Part shown: piece by piece, positions 1 through 27,208 of the stretch
How the letters are laid out: every line of letters starts with the position of its first letter
Position numbering within the stretch: position 1 is the first letter of the stretch
NCBI GenBank assembly: GCA_963693365.1
Contig: CAVNZM010000008.1
Coordinates: 124,001 to 188,000 of the forward strand
Reading direction: 5' to 3'
DNA from: Amoebidium appalachense
Lineage: Eukaryota > Ichthyosporea
DNA length: 64,000 bases
The notes under the pieces: generated by a model
The model's database searches: none
The model's input: only the letters and a program-made list of their open reading frames with translations
What the model was told of the DNA's origin: nothing
Program-made: the position numbers and the translations under genes

Positions 1-916
1 ACGCACGCTGCAGCAGGCCAGTGGGCCCAGTCACGTGCTGGCCCTGGCCACGGCCAATGCCCACCTGCTGGGGCCCGGCCACCGGGCCACGTGTCTGGGG
101 GTGCTGGCCGGCATGGCTGCACGGGGCCACACGGGCTGCTTGGGCCACCCGGCCTTCCACCGGCTGGTGGCCATGGCCAGGCCTCGTCTGATGACGCCAC
201 GAGAGGTTGCGGAGGCGGCACGGGCATTGGGGGCACTGGGGGTTACGGACACAGGGGTGGTGGCCCAGTACTGTTACCAGGTGTGTGTGTGTGTGTGTGT
301 GTGCGTGCATGTGTGTGTGTGTGTGTGTGTGTGTGCGTGCATGCGTACGTGCGTACTTGCTTCTGTGCGTTCTTGGGTGTGTGCTTGCGTGCGTGTGTGG
401 GCGCATGGCCGGATGTCTGTATCTTCATCTGTTTCTTCTTTGGGTGTGTGTGGGTGAGCGGGCTAGTGGACCAGTGGGCCGGCAGGCAAGAGGGCGCAAA
501 GGCACACTTTGTCTTGCACACTCTCTCTGCGTGTGTTAACGAATAAATGTTCAAAACTAAATTTCCTCATATACCATATATGGTATATGGGACTATTGGT
601 CCGTTATATCCCCACCAATCAAATTGAGTGCGGCCAAGAACCATGCATGTGCATAACGGCAGATCGTAATCCCCCATACTCCCTAACTCCCGATACTCAG
701 TGGGGGCCGATAATCCTACATATGAAATGTGATCAATTACATAGTGAAATTTCAAAATGAACCCTTTCTCTTTAAGGGGGGCAGGAGGGAGGGGGAGGGG
801 GGGGGGGGGGGGGCATACACGTGCATTTGTGTATGTATGCATGTATTCGTGCTGAAAGGCAGTTGCGTGGATGCGTGAATACATGCTTGTGGGTGCTAGC
901 ATGCCCGCCTGTATTC

Positions 917-961
<45 letters not shown>

Positions 962-1735
962 TTTTTTTTTTGCCTCGTATATGTTGTGGGCATGTGTTTG
1001 ATGTGTGCATGCATGCGCATGTTGCTTGGGTACTTCTGCTGCAGATGTGTATATGTGTGTATGCGTCCGGGAGGGAAGGGGGGGGGAGGGGGGGGGGGAC
1101 TGTTTGGGTATTGCTAGCAGTGTGTGAGTGTGTGTTTTGTGTGGTAGTATATGTGTGGGTGTGTCGTGAGGGTTGTAGGGAGGGGGGAGGAAAGGGACGT
1201 AAGGTGGGAAATGCAATGTAGTGCTGGTTAGTTGCCAATATGTGAATTGGTCTCGCTCTCTATCTCCCTCCCCCTCTCTCTCTCCCCCCCCTCCCCCCCC
1301 CTCCCCCTCTCTGTCTCTCTCTTCCTTCCTCCCTCTTCGCGTCTTTAAACCTCTCCCTCTCCGCGTCTGTGACCCTCTCCCTCTCTATCTCGCGCTCCCC
1401 TCTCCCCTCCCCCCCCCCCCCTCCCCCCCCCCCCCCCCCCACACGCACACATTCTCTCTCTCTCTTTCCTCCCTCTCTCCCTCCCATTCTCTCTCTCAAT
1501 TTCTCTCACTCCCTTCCTCCCCCCCCCCACCCCCCCCCCCCCCCCCCCCCCCCTCCCCTCCCCCTTTCTCTCTTTACTGCCCTATTCCTCCCACTCCCCA
1601 TCTCTCACTCCCGGGCCCTACCGTTGTTTCACTCGGCTCACTCCCTCTCCTGCTCGTTTCTTCTCCCTCTCTTGCCCTGGCCCCTTTTCGCTTTTCCTGA
1701 TAACTTCTTCCCCTCCTACCCCTCTTTCTCTCTCT

Positions 1736-1766
<31 letters not shown>

Positions 1767-1804
1767 TCCATTAATCTCTGGCTCCTTTCTCTCTCCCCCC
1801 CCCC

Positions 1805-1839
<35 letters not shown>

Positions 1840-4069
1840 TTTCTCCTCTCTCTTTCGTTGAATGAAGGCGGGAGAGGTCTAAAGTACCGGTTAGTTGGGG
1901 AATTTTTTTTGAAGTTTGCGCAGTGGGTGCTAGAGGATTTTTGTTTTTTTCCTTGTGTCAACCCGCCTCCCCCCCCCCCCCCCCCCCCCCCCCATGGAAT
2001 TTTTTTTTTTTTTTGTGGGGGGGGGGGGGGGGGGGGGGGAATGGGTGAGAAGTTCAATGTGAACGTTTAAGTGTCTGCATAAGTAGTGATGTCACTGCTC
2101 CTTGGCCGATCTTTTATTGGGGTTTTGCTTCAGGGGGCATTGAGGGCGGGAGGGTGGCTTTAAACTGCACGGAGAGAACTTGGGTGCTAATTGGTAGACG
2201 TGAGGTAAGAGCCTCGTGAGCAATCAAGGAGTGGGTGGGCTGTGTGCTTGTTGCTGCCTGTGTGCCTGTGGGAGGGTGGCACGTGCTAGGGCAGAGAAGC
2301 AATACCAGGCCTGGGTGCTCACGTGTGCTCACAGCTGCAGGTTCGGGCACCAACTCTGACGGCCGGGGAGACCACTGCGGGCCTGCGGGCGCTGCACGTG
2401 TGGGCCATGCAGCCAGCAGCACCCCCCCAGCTGTCTGCGGCAGTGGATGCCCTGCTTGGCCGGGCCACCGTGCTGCTGCCCTCCCTGCCCCCCCCTGCCC
2501 TGCTGCCCCTGGCCAGTGCCCTGCTGGCCTGTGCCAGTCTAAGCCAACATGCCAGCACCCTGGGCCAGGCCTTACATGCAGCCGTAGCCCGGCATGCCCA
2601 GAGTCTGAGGGTGGATGCTGTGGTTGGCCTGCTGAGGGCGCTTCAGCGGTGGCCCGTCAGCGGCACCACCCAGCTGCAGGGGTGGCTGGCCGAGCTGCTG
2701 GGCAGCATGGTGGGGCCAGCAACCGTGGCCACGGCCTGTGTTGGCCTGCAGGCAGTGGGCCCGGCCCAGCAGCAGCACGTGCTCGGCGCCATAGCTAGGG
2801 CCGTGCAGGCAGACCCGTCGGCACTGGGCCCCAGGGACCTGAGGGTGGTGGCCGGGGCACTGCAGACGCACCAGTGGGTGGACCCTCACTGCTGGCATGC
2901 ACTCCGCAGGAGGGCCCGGCAGCTGGTGGCGGCTGGACAGGCCACACAGCCGGCAGATGAGAGACAACAGCCGGCACACGGTGGGGCAACCATACCCTCC
3001 ACAGGCACAAAGCCCATGCCCGGTGTGCTGGAGCTGCTACCGGCATGGCCACTTGACCAGCAGGCACGAGAGGCCGCCACCTTGGCTCTGCTGCAGGGCA
3101 CCACCCTCACGTCCCTGCCTGCCCAGACATTAGCTGGCCTGGCTGTGGCACTGCTGACAGACCGGCCACTGCCGCGCAACACAACCCCCCTGGTGCGGGC
3201 CATGGCCCATGCGGCAGCAGCACGCGGCCGAAGGGCAGGAGATGAGGGTGCAGCCCTGCAGCTGCTGCACGTCGCCACACGGCTGGCCGTCAGAGGGCCC
3301 CCCGTGGATGAGCTGATGGGGCGCCTCCTGAACCACGGAAGAACTCAGGGCAAGGTGCGGCGGCTGATTGGCCAGGCCAGCCCCGGCCAGCTGCAGCTGT
3401 GGGTTGAGATGGCCGTGAGGCACAAGCCCACAGCAGGGTGGGGCCCAGGCCCGGTGCAGTGGGCCAGGGCCCTGGATGCAGGGCCAGGCCACTGGTACTA
3501 TGGCCGCCTGGGGGGGCTGCTGGGTGCCCTGGAGGACCAGGTTGCACGGCAGGCTGCACACATGGACCCCCCCATGCTTGTTGATATTGCAAAGGTGCTG
3601 GCGTCCCACCACAGCCACTGGCTGGCCTGCCACCCGCACTACCGGGCCATGGGCATGCACCCCCCCGTGCCCCCCCCGGGCCACCACGTCGTGCTGCTTC
3701 AATGCCATGGCCCGGGCCCTGCTTGCTGCGAGGCTCATGGACCCCCCCATCCTGGCCAGTGTAATTTGGGCCTGGGGGCCACAAGTGGCAGAGGACGGGG
3801 GGCGGCTTGGGGCCAGCAAATGCAACGACACGCAACGATTGGTGGAGGCAGCAATCCGGGGGCTGCAATTGGCCAGCAGCAAGGACAGCCTGGCGGGGCC
3901 ATTTGAATGGCTAGTGCTGATTGGCCAGGGACTGAGGGGGGTAACCGGAGCCGAGCAGGTCCGTGAACGAATACGACGGGAGGGCCAAGAGAGACGGGGG
4001 CAGGCCACCCGGGCACAGTGGAAGGCACTGGTAAAGGCCACCCACCCGACCGTGCAGGGGGGGGCCTAG
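1..4069 (+). CDS. Helical-repeat protein (FASTK/OPR-like), 5' end outside the window
   Basis: Two exons are visible: 2-280 (the window opens inside it) and about 2341-4069, with stop TAG at 4067-4069. The intron 281-2340 starts GTGTGT, ends CTGCAG and is phase 0. The product is rich in Ala, Leu and Gln and is built of repeated amphipathic helices of about 35-40 residues. They carry Leu-x-x-Leu-x-x-Ala-Leu patterns, for example LRVVAGALQTHQWVD. This resembles the helical repeats of FAST-kinase-like and octotricopeptide organelle RNA-binding proteins, but I see no RAP domain at the C-terminus, so the family is inferred only. The frame opened at 2341 stops at 3904-3906, while the C-terminal 120 residues lie in the +1 frame. 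The switch falls at a C7 tract (3660-3666) or a C8 tract (3670-3677), so one C appears to be extra. No polyadenylation signal was recognised after the stop. Confidence 0.72.
281..2340 (+). repeat. Repeat-filled intron of the first gene
   Basis: This intron of about 2.06 kb holds (GT)n at 281-335, a C44 run at 918-961, and a polypyrimidine block (CT and C runs) at about 1250-1860. At 1968-2039 a C run, a short spacer, a T run and a G run could fold back as a C:G hairpin. An AATAAA at 543-548 lies inside the intron and is probably not used. No coding signal was seen. Confidence 0.75.
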
Positions 4070-4229
4070 CACTGAGTGCACCCACCACCAGTGAGACCAC
4101 ACATGTCACACCCACATACTGCATATGCACGCACCAACACACAATCACGTATCCAAACATAGGAAGGCACGACAAGTCTATTTTTGAAGTGTGCGCGTAT
4201 GTGCCTGCACTGTGTGCTGGCTGAATGCA

Positions 4230-4235
4230 TTTATT
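4230..4235 (-). terminator. Polyadenylation signal for CDC5L
   Basis: AATAAA on the minus strand, 127 bases past the CDC5L stop and inside the 292-base gap between the convergent stop codons. It is the only canonical signal in that gap. Confidence 0.55.
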
Positions 4236-4361
4236 TTACAGTTTGTATGTGCACGGTGGCTCAGCCACTAGCGAGTAAATGCCCCTGCGGGTCAGGCGTG
4301 CTGTATGTGATTGGCCGGACTGGCCGATAAACTTGCATTCGATTGGTTGTGTGTCAGTCAT

Positions 4362-17881
<13,520 letters not shown>

Positions 17882-18302
17882 GGTGCCGGCAGGGGGACTG
17901 CAAGAGCAGCAAAGACCGCCCAAAGATACTACTAGTAGGACTTGGGCCTCTACCTTGCCTATTCTCTTCTCTCCTTCTTGGCAACCAATTCCCGCCTATG
18001 TCGATATCCCCTCCCGCTGAACTTGACGAGAGTCTGCGCAGACCGCGGAACGTCGGAGAAAGAAGCCCTGTCAAAGCCTCTGTCTGTCTGTGCTAGCGCT
18101 ATACACGAGTTCGCAATGAGCTGAAGTTTTATCGTTTGCTTCGCTCCAAATCCAAGGACTGAGAAAGGGTACGGTCTGCGGGATCGCCGGGTTTTTGTAG
18201 TTCACATCTATATAAAGTGCAAACTTTCAATAGAGAACGGGCTTTGGTCTTTTAACAAATGCTCTTGGGACAAAAGCGACTTGCATTATTTGTATAAGCA
18301 AC
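17882..18302. promoter_or_regulatory. Divergent promoter between CDC5L and the MGCVC gene
   Basis: The CDC5L start codon (17881, minus) and the plus-strand ATG at 18303 are 421 bp apart. TATATAAAG at 18209-18217 lies about 90 bp before the plus-strand ATG, which puts a start site near 18240. No TATA was recognised for CDC5L. The stretch is free of the long homopolymers seen elsewhere. Confidence 0.6.
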
Positions 18303-21259
18303 ATGGGATGTGTTTGTCGCTTTTTTTGTGGTCAAAACAAGTAAAAACGCTAATATTGACATATAGGGTGGATCCATACTGTGTTTTCCCTTTCTGCTGT
18401 CTGTTATGGCTGTGTGTTTCGCACTCTATGTGCATTCTAACCCCCCCCCCCCCCCCCCCTCCCCCTTAGCCCCCGTTCTTGCCGACTGAGACGTTTACGA
18501 AGCACACACATTCCTGTGCCGAAGTCATACAGGCACGAGCATGCGCATGAGCATAGACGGGTGTACCCACCCACATGATAAATATAGACACACGCGCAGA
18601 AACACGTACTTGCTATGAGCCCCATGCTGCCATGCACGCCAGGCTGGGCAGGCCCCTGCACATACCATCAGACGCTGCAGGGGATTTGATGATTCCCTGC
18701 AGCTGCTGATGGCATTGAGCGCACAGGTTGGCCTCCCACCACACACTCGTGCTTGATTATACACCGTCTAGCCACACAGCCCTACTCTGTCTTCCTCGCT
18801 CAGCACAGGGACACATTTAGTGACACATCCACACACACACTTGCATAATGACACACAGACACACAGACACACAGATACACATATACCCACTCTTTCGCTG
18901 ATTTGGTCGCTCACGCACCCTCTCTTTCTTTCTCCCTCTCACTCTCTTACACCCTCTGCCTCGCTCTCACCTCACACTTCGCACTCACCCTCACAATACG
19001 TGGACGCATGCACCAACACACATACACACACACACAGGAATACCCCCCACTTGGGCCCTCCCTGAGGATGGGCTCTGCTTATGACGCATACTGTGCGCAT
19101 GGCTGATGTTGCATACTTGAATGTTTGCCTTTGCATGTGTCCTTCGTGTATGCGTACTTCGTACCGTGTTCCGCATTCAACCCCCCTCCCCCCCCCCCCT
19201 CCCCCCCCCCCCCCCCCCCACCACCACCACTGTGTGGAGACCGCCTTACTTCCATGCAACCGGGCATGGTTGCTCTGTGTCGTGCATCTGTAAGCACACA
19301 CGCATTTTTCGCTGCACTGCATTAAATTGCACACACATATTCACCGTTTTGCTCACCTTGCTTGCATAAGCAACCCTGCTCGTCTTTATTCAAGACGGGT
19401 TGACCCTCGTTGATGCTGCTGTCTGAGTTGGAGAGTTGTATATACGCGGGCTAAGGGGTCGAAACTCAGACGCAATTGATGACTTGGGCCCTCCCTGAGG
19501 ATGGGCTCTGCTTATGGCGCATACTGCGCGCATGGCTATGTTGCATACTTGAATGTTTGCCTTTGCATGTGTCCTTCGTGTATGCGTACTTCGTACCGTG
19601 TTCCGCATTCAAAACCTCCCCCCCCCCCCTCCCCCGGCCCCGAGCCGAAACCCATTCTTTTGGGAGGCATAGGAACCCCCCTGATAAGGGGCTCTGTATA
19701 ATATTACCTTCCGCATGCACGTTTCCTATTTGTCCCATTTCATATATATGTTTTGCTTTGTTTTTGTTTTTTGTTTTTGTTTTTTTTTTTGTTTTTTTTT
19801 TAGGTCCTTTGAAGCCTCCTCCATATTTCCAACCCTCTAATGCACACAACCCCCCCCCCCTCCCCCCTCCCCCCCTTTTTTTCCTCTAACACACACGTAG
19901 AGGGACAGGGGGCGGGAAGGGAGAAAGTGGGCGAGGAATAGGGGAAAGGAGGCTGAGGGTGAAGGAGATTGTGGGGGGAGGAGAGGAGGGCATGGACAAA
20001 TCTGCACTGTAGAGCTACTGCCATGTGCATGCATGACATGTAGCAACTTAGACGAACACAGGGACACACACATTCCGTCCCATGGCCAGGCGTTGGTTAC
20101 TGTTTCTGACATGGGTGTGCAGGGAACTGACCGACCTGGCCAAACTGCTCTTCGACCTCTGGGCCTCTACGACCCCATCAATTCCCATGTAAGTGCTCCC
20201 TTGGGGGTCTGGCTGGCTTTCTGGAACACTGCACCCACTCGTCGGCATCCTACCATGGCTGGGTGCACTAACCCGTTAGCTGCCCACATGGTGGGAAGAA
20301 AACATCATGTTTCCAATTGATTGCTTTATCTTGCTTTATCAGGAATTTTGGGTGGTTGGGTGTTTTTTTGGTGTGTATGTTGGGGGGGGGGGGGGGGGGG
20401 GGGGGTTATGTTGGACTGGTTTTGTCTGCGCCATGGGTGGGTGGGGGGGGGGGGGGGGGTGCGTTCGCGCGCGCATGCGTGCGTGCGTGCATACTCGTGC
20501 GTCTCTTCTTGTCGATGGTGATCGTTGGGGGGGGGGGGGGGGGGAGGGAAGGTTGGGGAGGCAGGAAGAGGGGCTGTTATTTTGATTGCCTTTTGTGCTA
20601 AGGATGGTGTGTGTGGTGTTTGCCACCCACTCTTCGTGTGTACCTAGAAGGTCCCGCTGCATGGTGGGCTTGGCTCCCATTGCAAAGTTCACGTCACTGC
20701 CATCAATGTCCCCCCCCCCCCCCCCCCTTCACCCTGACACACGCACACACACACACAGAGGTGCACACACTCACAAGCACTGACACTGACACACGAGCAT
20801 CACGCTTGCTTTGCATGCAGGCACATCCAGCGAAGAACACAATCCGGCACAGATGTACATGGCCATGGCATAGCACATGCCCAATCCACATGCACACACC
20901 TGTGCAGGCATGCATGCATTTGCGCACGTGCACCCACACACACAACATACTGCATAAGTTTGCACGCTCTTGCACCGCTCACACATTAGACACACACTAC
21001 ACACACGAAGGCATGCACGCCGGGCTGTGTAGGCATTTGTGAATGCAAACACAAACATGCACACCGGACACACATTGCACACACACACACGTGCACATGC
21101 ACACATGCACCACACATGCATGCCCTCAAATTATAGTATATGCCAGGCTGAAGGATATGCACAATCTTAGCGTACAGACTACATCACCATTTTTAGCTCC
21201 CTGGTCTCCGGCCCTGTACCTTTGGTTTCTACACACACCTTACCTCTGAAGCCCCCCCT

Positions 21260-21324
<65 letters not shown>

Positions 21325-21863
21325 AACGCACGCACACACACACACACACAAGCGCAAAATTATACTACCACCATCCGCCCACATGCGCATGATACTAACT
21401 ACCCCACTACTGCAACGAGGCCCTGGGAGTTGATAACCATTACACTTCTCCCACGTGTTTGATCCATGCTGTGTTATTTGCTGTCTGTGTGCCCTATTTC
21501 TGATCATATCTGTTGCAGGGCTAAGAGTTCAACAGCCAGTTCAAGTGCCCCACCATGGCCAGGACGCTGGCCTTGTACCGGCAGCCATGCGACGAGGATG
21601 AGATGTCTCCTATCGTGGCTGCAGTGATTGACTACAACAGCCTGTGCATCGACATGCCCGATGCAGAGTACCAGCTGCTACGTGCCCACCACGTCAACTT
21701 CTCCCTCCTGCTGCAGACTTACGTCTACCTGCAGCAGGTTGTGCAGAAGATGTGCAACGCCCCACTTGGCTCGGCCCTGGGCGGCACCCTCGGGGCCCTG
21801 CAGACAGAGCTCACCAAGTACGTTGAGGTCCTGCGCAGGCACACCAAGCTTAAGATCTGGTAG
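18303..21863 (+). CDS. Small protein with predicted N-myristoylated MGCVC start, function unknown
   Basis: Proposed exons: 18303-18340, 18681-18726, 20123-20188, 20648-20663 and 21526-21863 (stop 21861-21863), about 167 residues, with phases agreeing throughout. The last exon (111 codons) is convincing: an ATG-containing open frame in GC-rich codons, ending KLKIW, with a long helical part (NFSLLLQTYVYLQQVV). The N-terminus MGCVCRFFCGQNK has Gly2 and nearby cysteines, as in proteins anchored by myristate and palmitate. It is preceded by a TATA box at a fitting distance. Exons 3 and 4 are less certain: exon 3 is also open in the next frame, where it reads as a leucine-rich helix (ELTDLAKLLFDLWAS), and exon 4 is only 16 bases. 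The last acceptor is AAG rather than CAG. I do not recognise the family. Confidence 0.5.
19049..19180 (+). repeat. Dispersed repeat, copy 1
   Basis: About 132 bp from ACTTGGGCCCTCCCTGAGGA to CCGCATTCAA, followed directly by a C-rich tract. A near-identical direct copy lies about 430 bp downstream, and a diverged relative lies in a GH3 intron. Confidence 0.8.
19482..19612 (+). repeat. Dispersed repeat, copy 2
   Basis: Differs from copy 1 by a few substitutions and a one-base gap (TGGCGCATACTGCGCGCATG against TGACGCATACTGTGCGCATG). It is also followed by a C-rich tract. Both copies lie in the long intron between proposed exons 2 and 3 of the MGCVC gene. Confidence 0.8.
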
Positions 21864-22379
21864 CCGTGCCAGTGTGCTGGTGGGGTGCATGTGTGCGGTG
21901 AGGGGTATCCACGTGGTTCAGGCATGCACCTTGGTTGTGTTTGGGTTCTCGCTAATTTCTTATCCGTTTATCAGGCTGTTGCTGAATGGCCACAAACTGT
22001 CGGTTATTTCGCGCTGACCATTTGAGCATTATCAATCAAAGCTCTTTGTCTCTGCACGTGTTGACAGTGCTCTCAATGTTGTCAATTTTATATCTGTTGT
22101 ATTGTGGATGTATACGAAGCTTTAAAAAGTAGTAGCCTCTTATTTGTATCACTTCAAATGTCAAAGACTAAATAGTACTTGTTCGATGATAAATTGTATG
22201 TTTTTGTATGGATACCACATATACTTCAGAAAAACAGTTGTCCCTTGTTTTAAAAAATAGTAGTTGTATGTTGTCATTTTGTGAATTTTTGTATGGATAC
22301 CACACATGTTTTTGAAAAACAGTTATCTGTTGTTGCTGGGCTTGGTTGTATTTTTTTTATCCATACGTGCGTGCGCGCG

Positions 22380-22459
<80 letters not shown>

Positions 22460-22465
22460 CACGCA

Positions 22466-22501
<36 letters not shown>

Positions 22502-22639
22502 AAAAAAAAAAAGAAAAAAAAACAGTACTCGTTGATTATTAAACCTCGTTGTATCTTTTTGTATGTATACATGTATACTTTGCAGAATGGGCGCCACTAT
22601 CCTGCTACTTCAGTATGATGTACCTTGTGCAAGTTGCGG

Positions 22640-22645
22640 AATAAA
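22640..22645 (+). terminator. Possible polyadenylation signal for the MGCVC gene
   Basis: AATAAA in CGGAATAAACTG, 777 bases after the stop at 21863. The intervening 3' region is AT-richer, with a (CA)n tract at 22389-22498. No closer canonical signal was found. Confidence 0.35.
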
Positions 22646-22796
22646 CTGATTGATGATTACACCTTCATCTTGCATTCTCACCCGCCCGATGTAAGGAAGG
22701 CTGCCCGAGGCCGAGCATGGCTGCACTTCACGTGCACTTGCTCGGTTTTGGGGTTTGCTTTGGGCGTGATCTCATGTAGCCCTGCATATTGGTGTG

Positions 22797-22938
<142 letters not shown>

Positions 22939-23659
22939 CTGGCGGGCGGACGGGGTGGGGGTAGGGGGGGGGGGCTGCTTCCACGGTCTGTGCACTCTGA
23001 GCCTCAATTGCAAACAGTCGCAGACAGCAGATAATCATTTTATCCAAACTTAAAGTGTCACAGTGATGCGAATGAGATATTTGCTGTAATTACAGAACTT
23101 TCTTGTACAGTACCGTACGTGTGTATCATCGGTGTATGCCACGACTGTGGTGTGTGTGCATGTGCAAAAGTGACCCTGTGCCTGTGTGACGCTGTGTGTG
23201 TATTGCATGTGCGTGTGTGTAGTGCATGTGCGTGTGCGTGTGCATGTGTGCGCGCGCGCCCGCGCGCACGTGTGTGTGTGTATCATGATGTGTACACTTG
23301 TGTATGTGGGTCGATGTGTGTGCGCGGTGTGTGGCGCAAACACTGAAATTCACACAAGCCAACGTTGAACACGAGATTTTTGACAAGTACATTTGGTAGT
23401 CCTTTTTAAAAAAAAAGAAAAACTAAATACCTTCCATTAGATTTCAACCCAAACCACAAACATTGTCGAATACTAAAAATACTATTAAAAAACAAAACAA
23501 TTTGATTTTTTTATACACATCATTGACTTCAGTTGGCTCTTAGCCCACCGGGCACACCTTTGAGATTCCACATGTATGGCTGGCCACTAGTCATACTAAT
23601 ATTAGCAACAGGATATATCATGCACGGCACAGCGGCCGCCCTCGCGCATACATACTGCC

Positions 23660-23690
<31 letters not shown>

Positions 23691-23725
23691 AAAAAAAAAA
23701 ACACGTGCCCACGCACGCACACACA

Positions 23726-23759
<34 letters not shown>

Positions 23760-23768
23760 GGCACCGTG

Positions 23769-23887
<119 letters not shown>

Positions 23888-24011
23888 GACACACACACAC
23901 ACACACACACACACTGACACACACACACACACACACACTGACACACACACACACACACACACACTGACACACACACACACACACACACTGACACACACAC
24001 ACACACACACT

Positions 24012-24052
<41 letters not shown>

Positions 24053-24400
24053 ACACATACACACACACAGCTCCCACGTGCACGTGCACCCCAATCCAAA
24101 AAAAAGGCATGCCACAGGACCGGGCAGGGGAAGGGGGAGGGTGGGGGGGGAGGGGAGGGGGAGGGGGGCTGTTCGTTATGGTAACCCCCCCCCCCCCCCC
24201 CCCCTTCTCCCCCCCCCCCCAAAAAAAAAAGAAAAAAAGAAAGAAAAAGAAAAGAGAAAAAAAGAAAAAAGAAAAAGAAAAAGAAAAAAGAAAGAGGAAA
24301 CAAAATCTATCTTCTCACATTCAATCTAGTACACAGTAACTGGACACGTGAACAGTGTTGCATCATGAGATGCACATGATCAACGATGGAAACGTCAGCC

Positions 24401-24633
24401 CTATTCCGCCTCCTTTTTTGGGCGCAGCACAAGCACCCGGGTTTGGTTCTGATGCTTGACCACAAACACTATTGCATCGTCAAACACATAGACGCTACTA
24501 CCAGAATGCCTCGCCATGCTACCAATATGCCTTGGAACACGAATGGTGTGGATGGTGGGCAGCGATTTTGAGAATGCCCATTCCGCCCACGGGATTGCAC
24601 CATGAAGGCAGGTGGTGAAAAAGATGTCACAGT
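24401..24633 (-). other. Possible orphan 3' exon (minus strand)
   Basis: After a good acceptor (GTGTTGCAG, in phase 1) an open frame of about 77 residues runs to TAG at 24401-24403, with mixed composition (SGSSVYVFDDAIVFVV) unlike the surrounding repeats. The exon proposed at 25026-25096 could be spliced to it by a donor ACG|GTAGGT if read in another frame. I cannot decide whether it belongs to the gene upstream or is chance. Confidence 0.3.
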
Positions 24634-24759
24634 GGCCTGCAACACACACACACATACACACACACACACACACGGACGCATGCTCATACATACACAAGCA
24701 CGCGCATGCACGCACACACACGCACGCACGCACGCACACGTGCAGGCCCGCGCACGCAC

Positions 24760-24814
<55 letters not shown>

Positions 24815-24832
24815 AGAGAGAGAGAGAGAAAG

Positions 24833-24867
<35 letters not shown>

Positions 24868-24891
24868 GACGTGCAGGCGCGTGCAAACACA

Positions 24892-24965
<74 letters not shown>

Positions 24966-25025
24966 ACTGTCACTACACAAAGGGGCCTGTACCCACCCAC
25001 AGACACATCGGCCCACCTACCGTGT

Positions 25026-26219
25026 TTAGTAGGCATGTGACCCATAGACATGTTGGCCCATAAGCACACCCATTTCGTGCACCGTGTCACCATACGCTGT
25101 GAAAAATTTACTTCATTTTCGGGGGGTGTTTTTTTTTTTTTTTTTTTTTTCTTGTGCTGGTACAAAGCTGTAATCAGGCTTGTCCTTGTTATTGCCACAG
25201 CACAAGTTCCCCTTGATGTTGTTTGTTCTTTTCTAACTTACCTCAGTTTATTCTTACCTCCCCCCCCCCCCCCCCTCCCCCCCCCCTCCCCCCCCCCTTT
25301 CCCTCTCCTCAGGAACATAAAATTTTTGATCCTTTTTCTTCAATAGCGACATAATTTATGACTCATTTTCTGCAACTAATTTTATCTTGACGATGTGTAC
25401 TATTTATATAGCCTCTATTTTCTCCTTCTTTATTTTTTTTCGCCCACCTTTGAGCAAGATTTTGTGTATGCTTCATCTTTTTTCTTGACTCCATATTTTT
25501 ACCCCCTCAAGCGCCTTTTCCCCCACCGAGCTGAACAATATTCCAATATGCCAATTGAAATTTTTCTGGGCTATGGTTTCATGCAGGAGTTTTATTTTGG
25601 ATCTATTGCAGGATGTGGTGATATATAAACGACGTATTTATACAGTGAATACGGTTGTTTTGCAAATCATGTATTGATTCGGTGAATACGACATGTTGAT
25701 TTAATGAATATAATCATGTATTGATTCGGTGCATACGAATTGCAGCTATGAAGTTATTCAGTACCTATACGTTGATTTACACATTCGCATATCAGAGTAT
25801 AGACATCGATTCAGCGAAACGTGCTGGTGAACATATTGTCTATGGAGTCAGTCACTGCACAAAGTTTTTATATATGCCCTATTGAGCCGTGAATATGAAT
25901 AGGAACATGAATTCTTAAGAATATGAACATGAATATGGTGGTTTGTACATGATGCAGTGGCATGCACTATACGTGCACAGGCTGGCCAACACCCACAGAG
26001 CATGCAAAGAGATTCGATGAAGGATGTGTGCTGACCGGTCACTTTGCACTCAGCAACTGTGCTTATTATTACCGAAGTCTCTCTTTCTCCAAATAGGTCA
26101 CAGAATGCAGTCCCCCCCCAGCCCCCCCCCCCCCCCCCCCCCCCCCAACTGACGTACACCAAAAAAAAAAAAAGAAAATAAAAAAGAAAAAAAAAATTTA
26201 CCACCACCACCTGGTCCCC

Positions 26220-26274
<55 letters not shown>

Positions 26275-27175
26275 ACACGCACACACACATCCAGGCACCC
26301 AACAATAATGCCCACACCCAAGAGCTCAGCCTGTTCATTGTGATGAATTCTTTGCAGGGACGTCGAGAAGCAGGGGGGAGGGGGGGGGGGGGGGGGAGGG
26401 GGGTCAAGGTTGAGACTGAATGGGTGGTGCCCCATGCTCTATAGCACAGCACGTGAGCTCATATTCCACACACCCACGCTGGGCTGCTCGACTCAACGGG
26501 GCTTTATTGTCTGTGTGCCCCATGCACACCATGGCAGGGGCACATCCACACTACATATGTATCCATGATCAGGCTATGGCACATATCAAATACGTACTTT
26601 CGCCAGAGCACATTTACATGCATTACACGGTCATCCGTCTGCCCTTGAGCTTGAAAAGGGTTCGCAGTTCCAAACAAAAAAAAAAGGGGGATGTGGCGAC
26701 ATCTGCTTAGTAAATACGGAAGATGAGCGCATGTATCCCCCCCCCCCTCCCTCCCCTCCTCCCCAACCCTCAAAAAATTATAAACATTAAAAAGCCTGGT
26801 ACAGCTAATATCCTGCCCCCCCCCCCCCCCCCCCCAAAAAAAAAAAAACGCACCCTTTCAAATCACCCTGCACTGAAACGTGTATATCTCCCACCCTCCC
26901 CCCCACCCACCCACCCTCCCCCCCCCCCCCCCCCCCTCCCCTCCTCTCTCTCTCTCTCTCCCCCCCCCCCCCCTCTCTCTCACTCGCTCGCTCCCTCGCT
27001 CCCCTCCACTCTCTTATCTCTTTCTGTCTCTCTCTCTCTTGTCTCTCTGTCTCTCTCGCTCGCTCCCTCCCCCCCCCTCCCCCCACTCACTCACTCACTC
27101 ACTCACACACACACTCTCTCTCCCTCTCTCTCTCTCCCCCCACCCCCCCTCTTGCTCGCTCGCTCGCTCACTCGC

Positions 27176-27208
<33 letters not shown>

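Noticed and set aside
1221-2070. Pro/Ser-rich frames in the CT block
   Set aside because: Low-complexity intron sequence between two phase-matched exons.
20124-20188. Alternative frame of exon 3 in the MGCVC gene (leucine-rich helix)
   Set aside because: It looks protein-like but its phase does not fit the neighbouring exons; kept only as an alternative.
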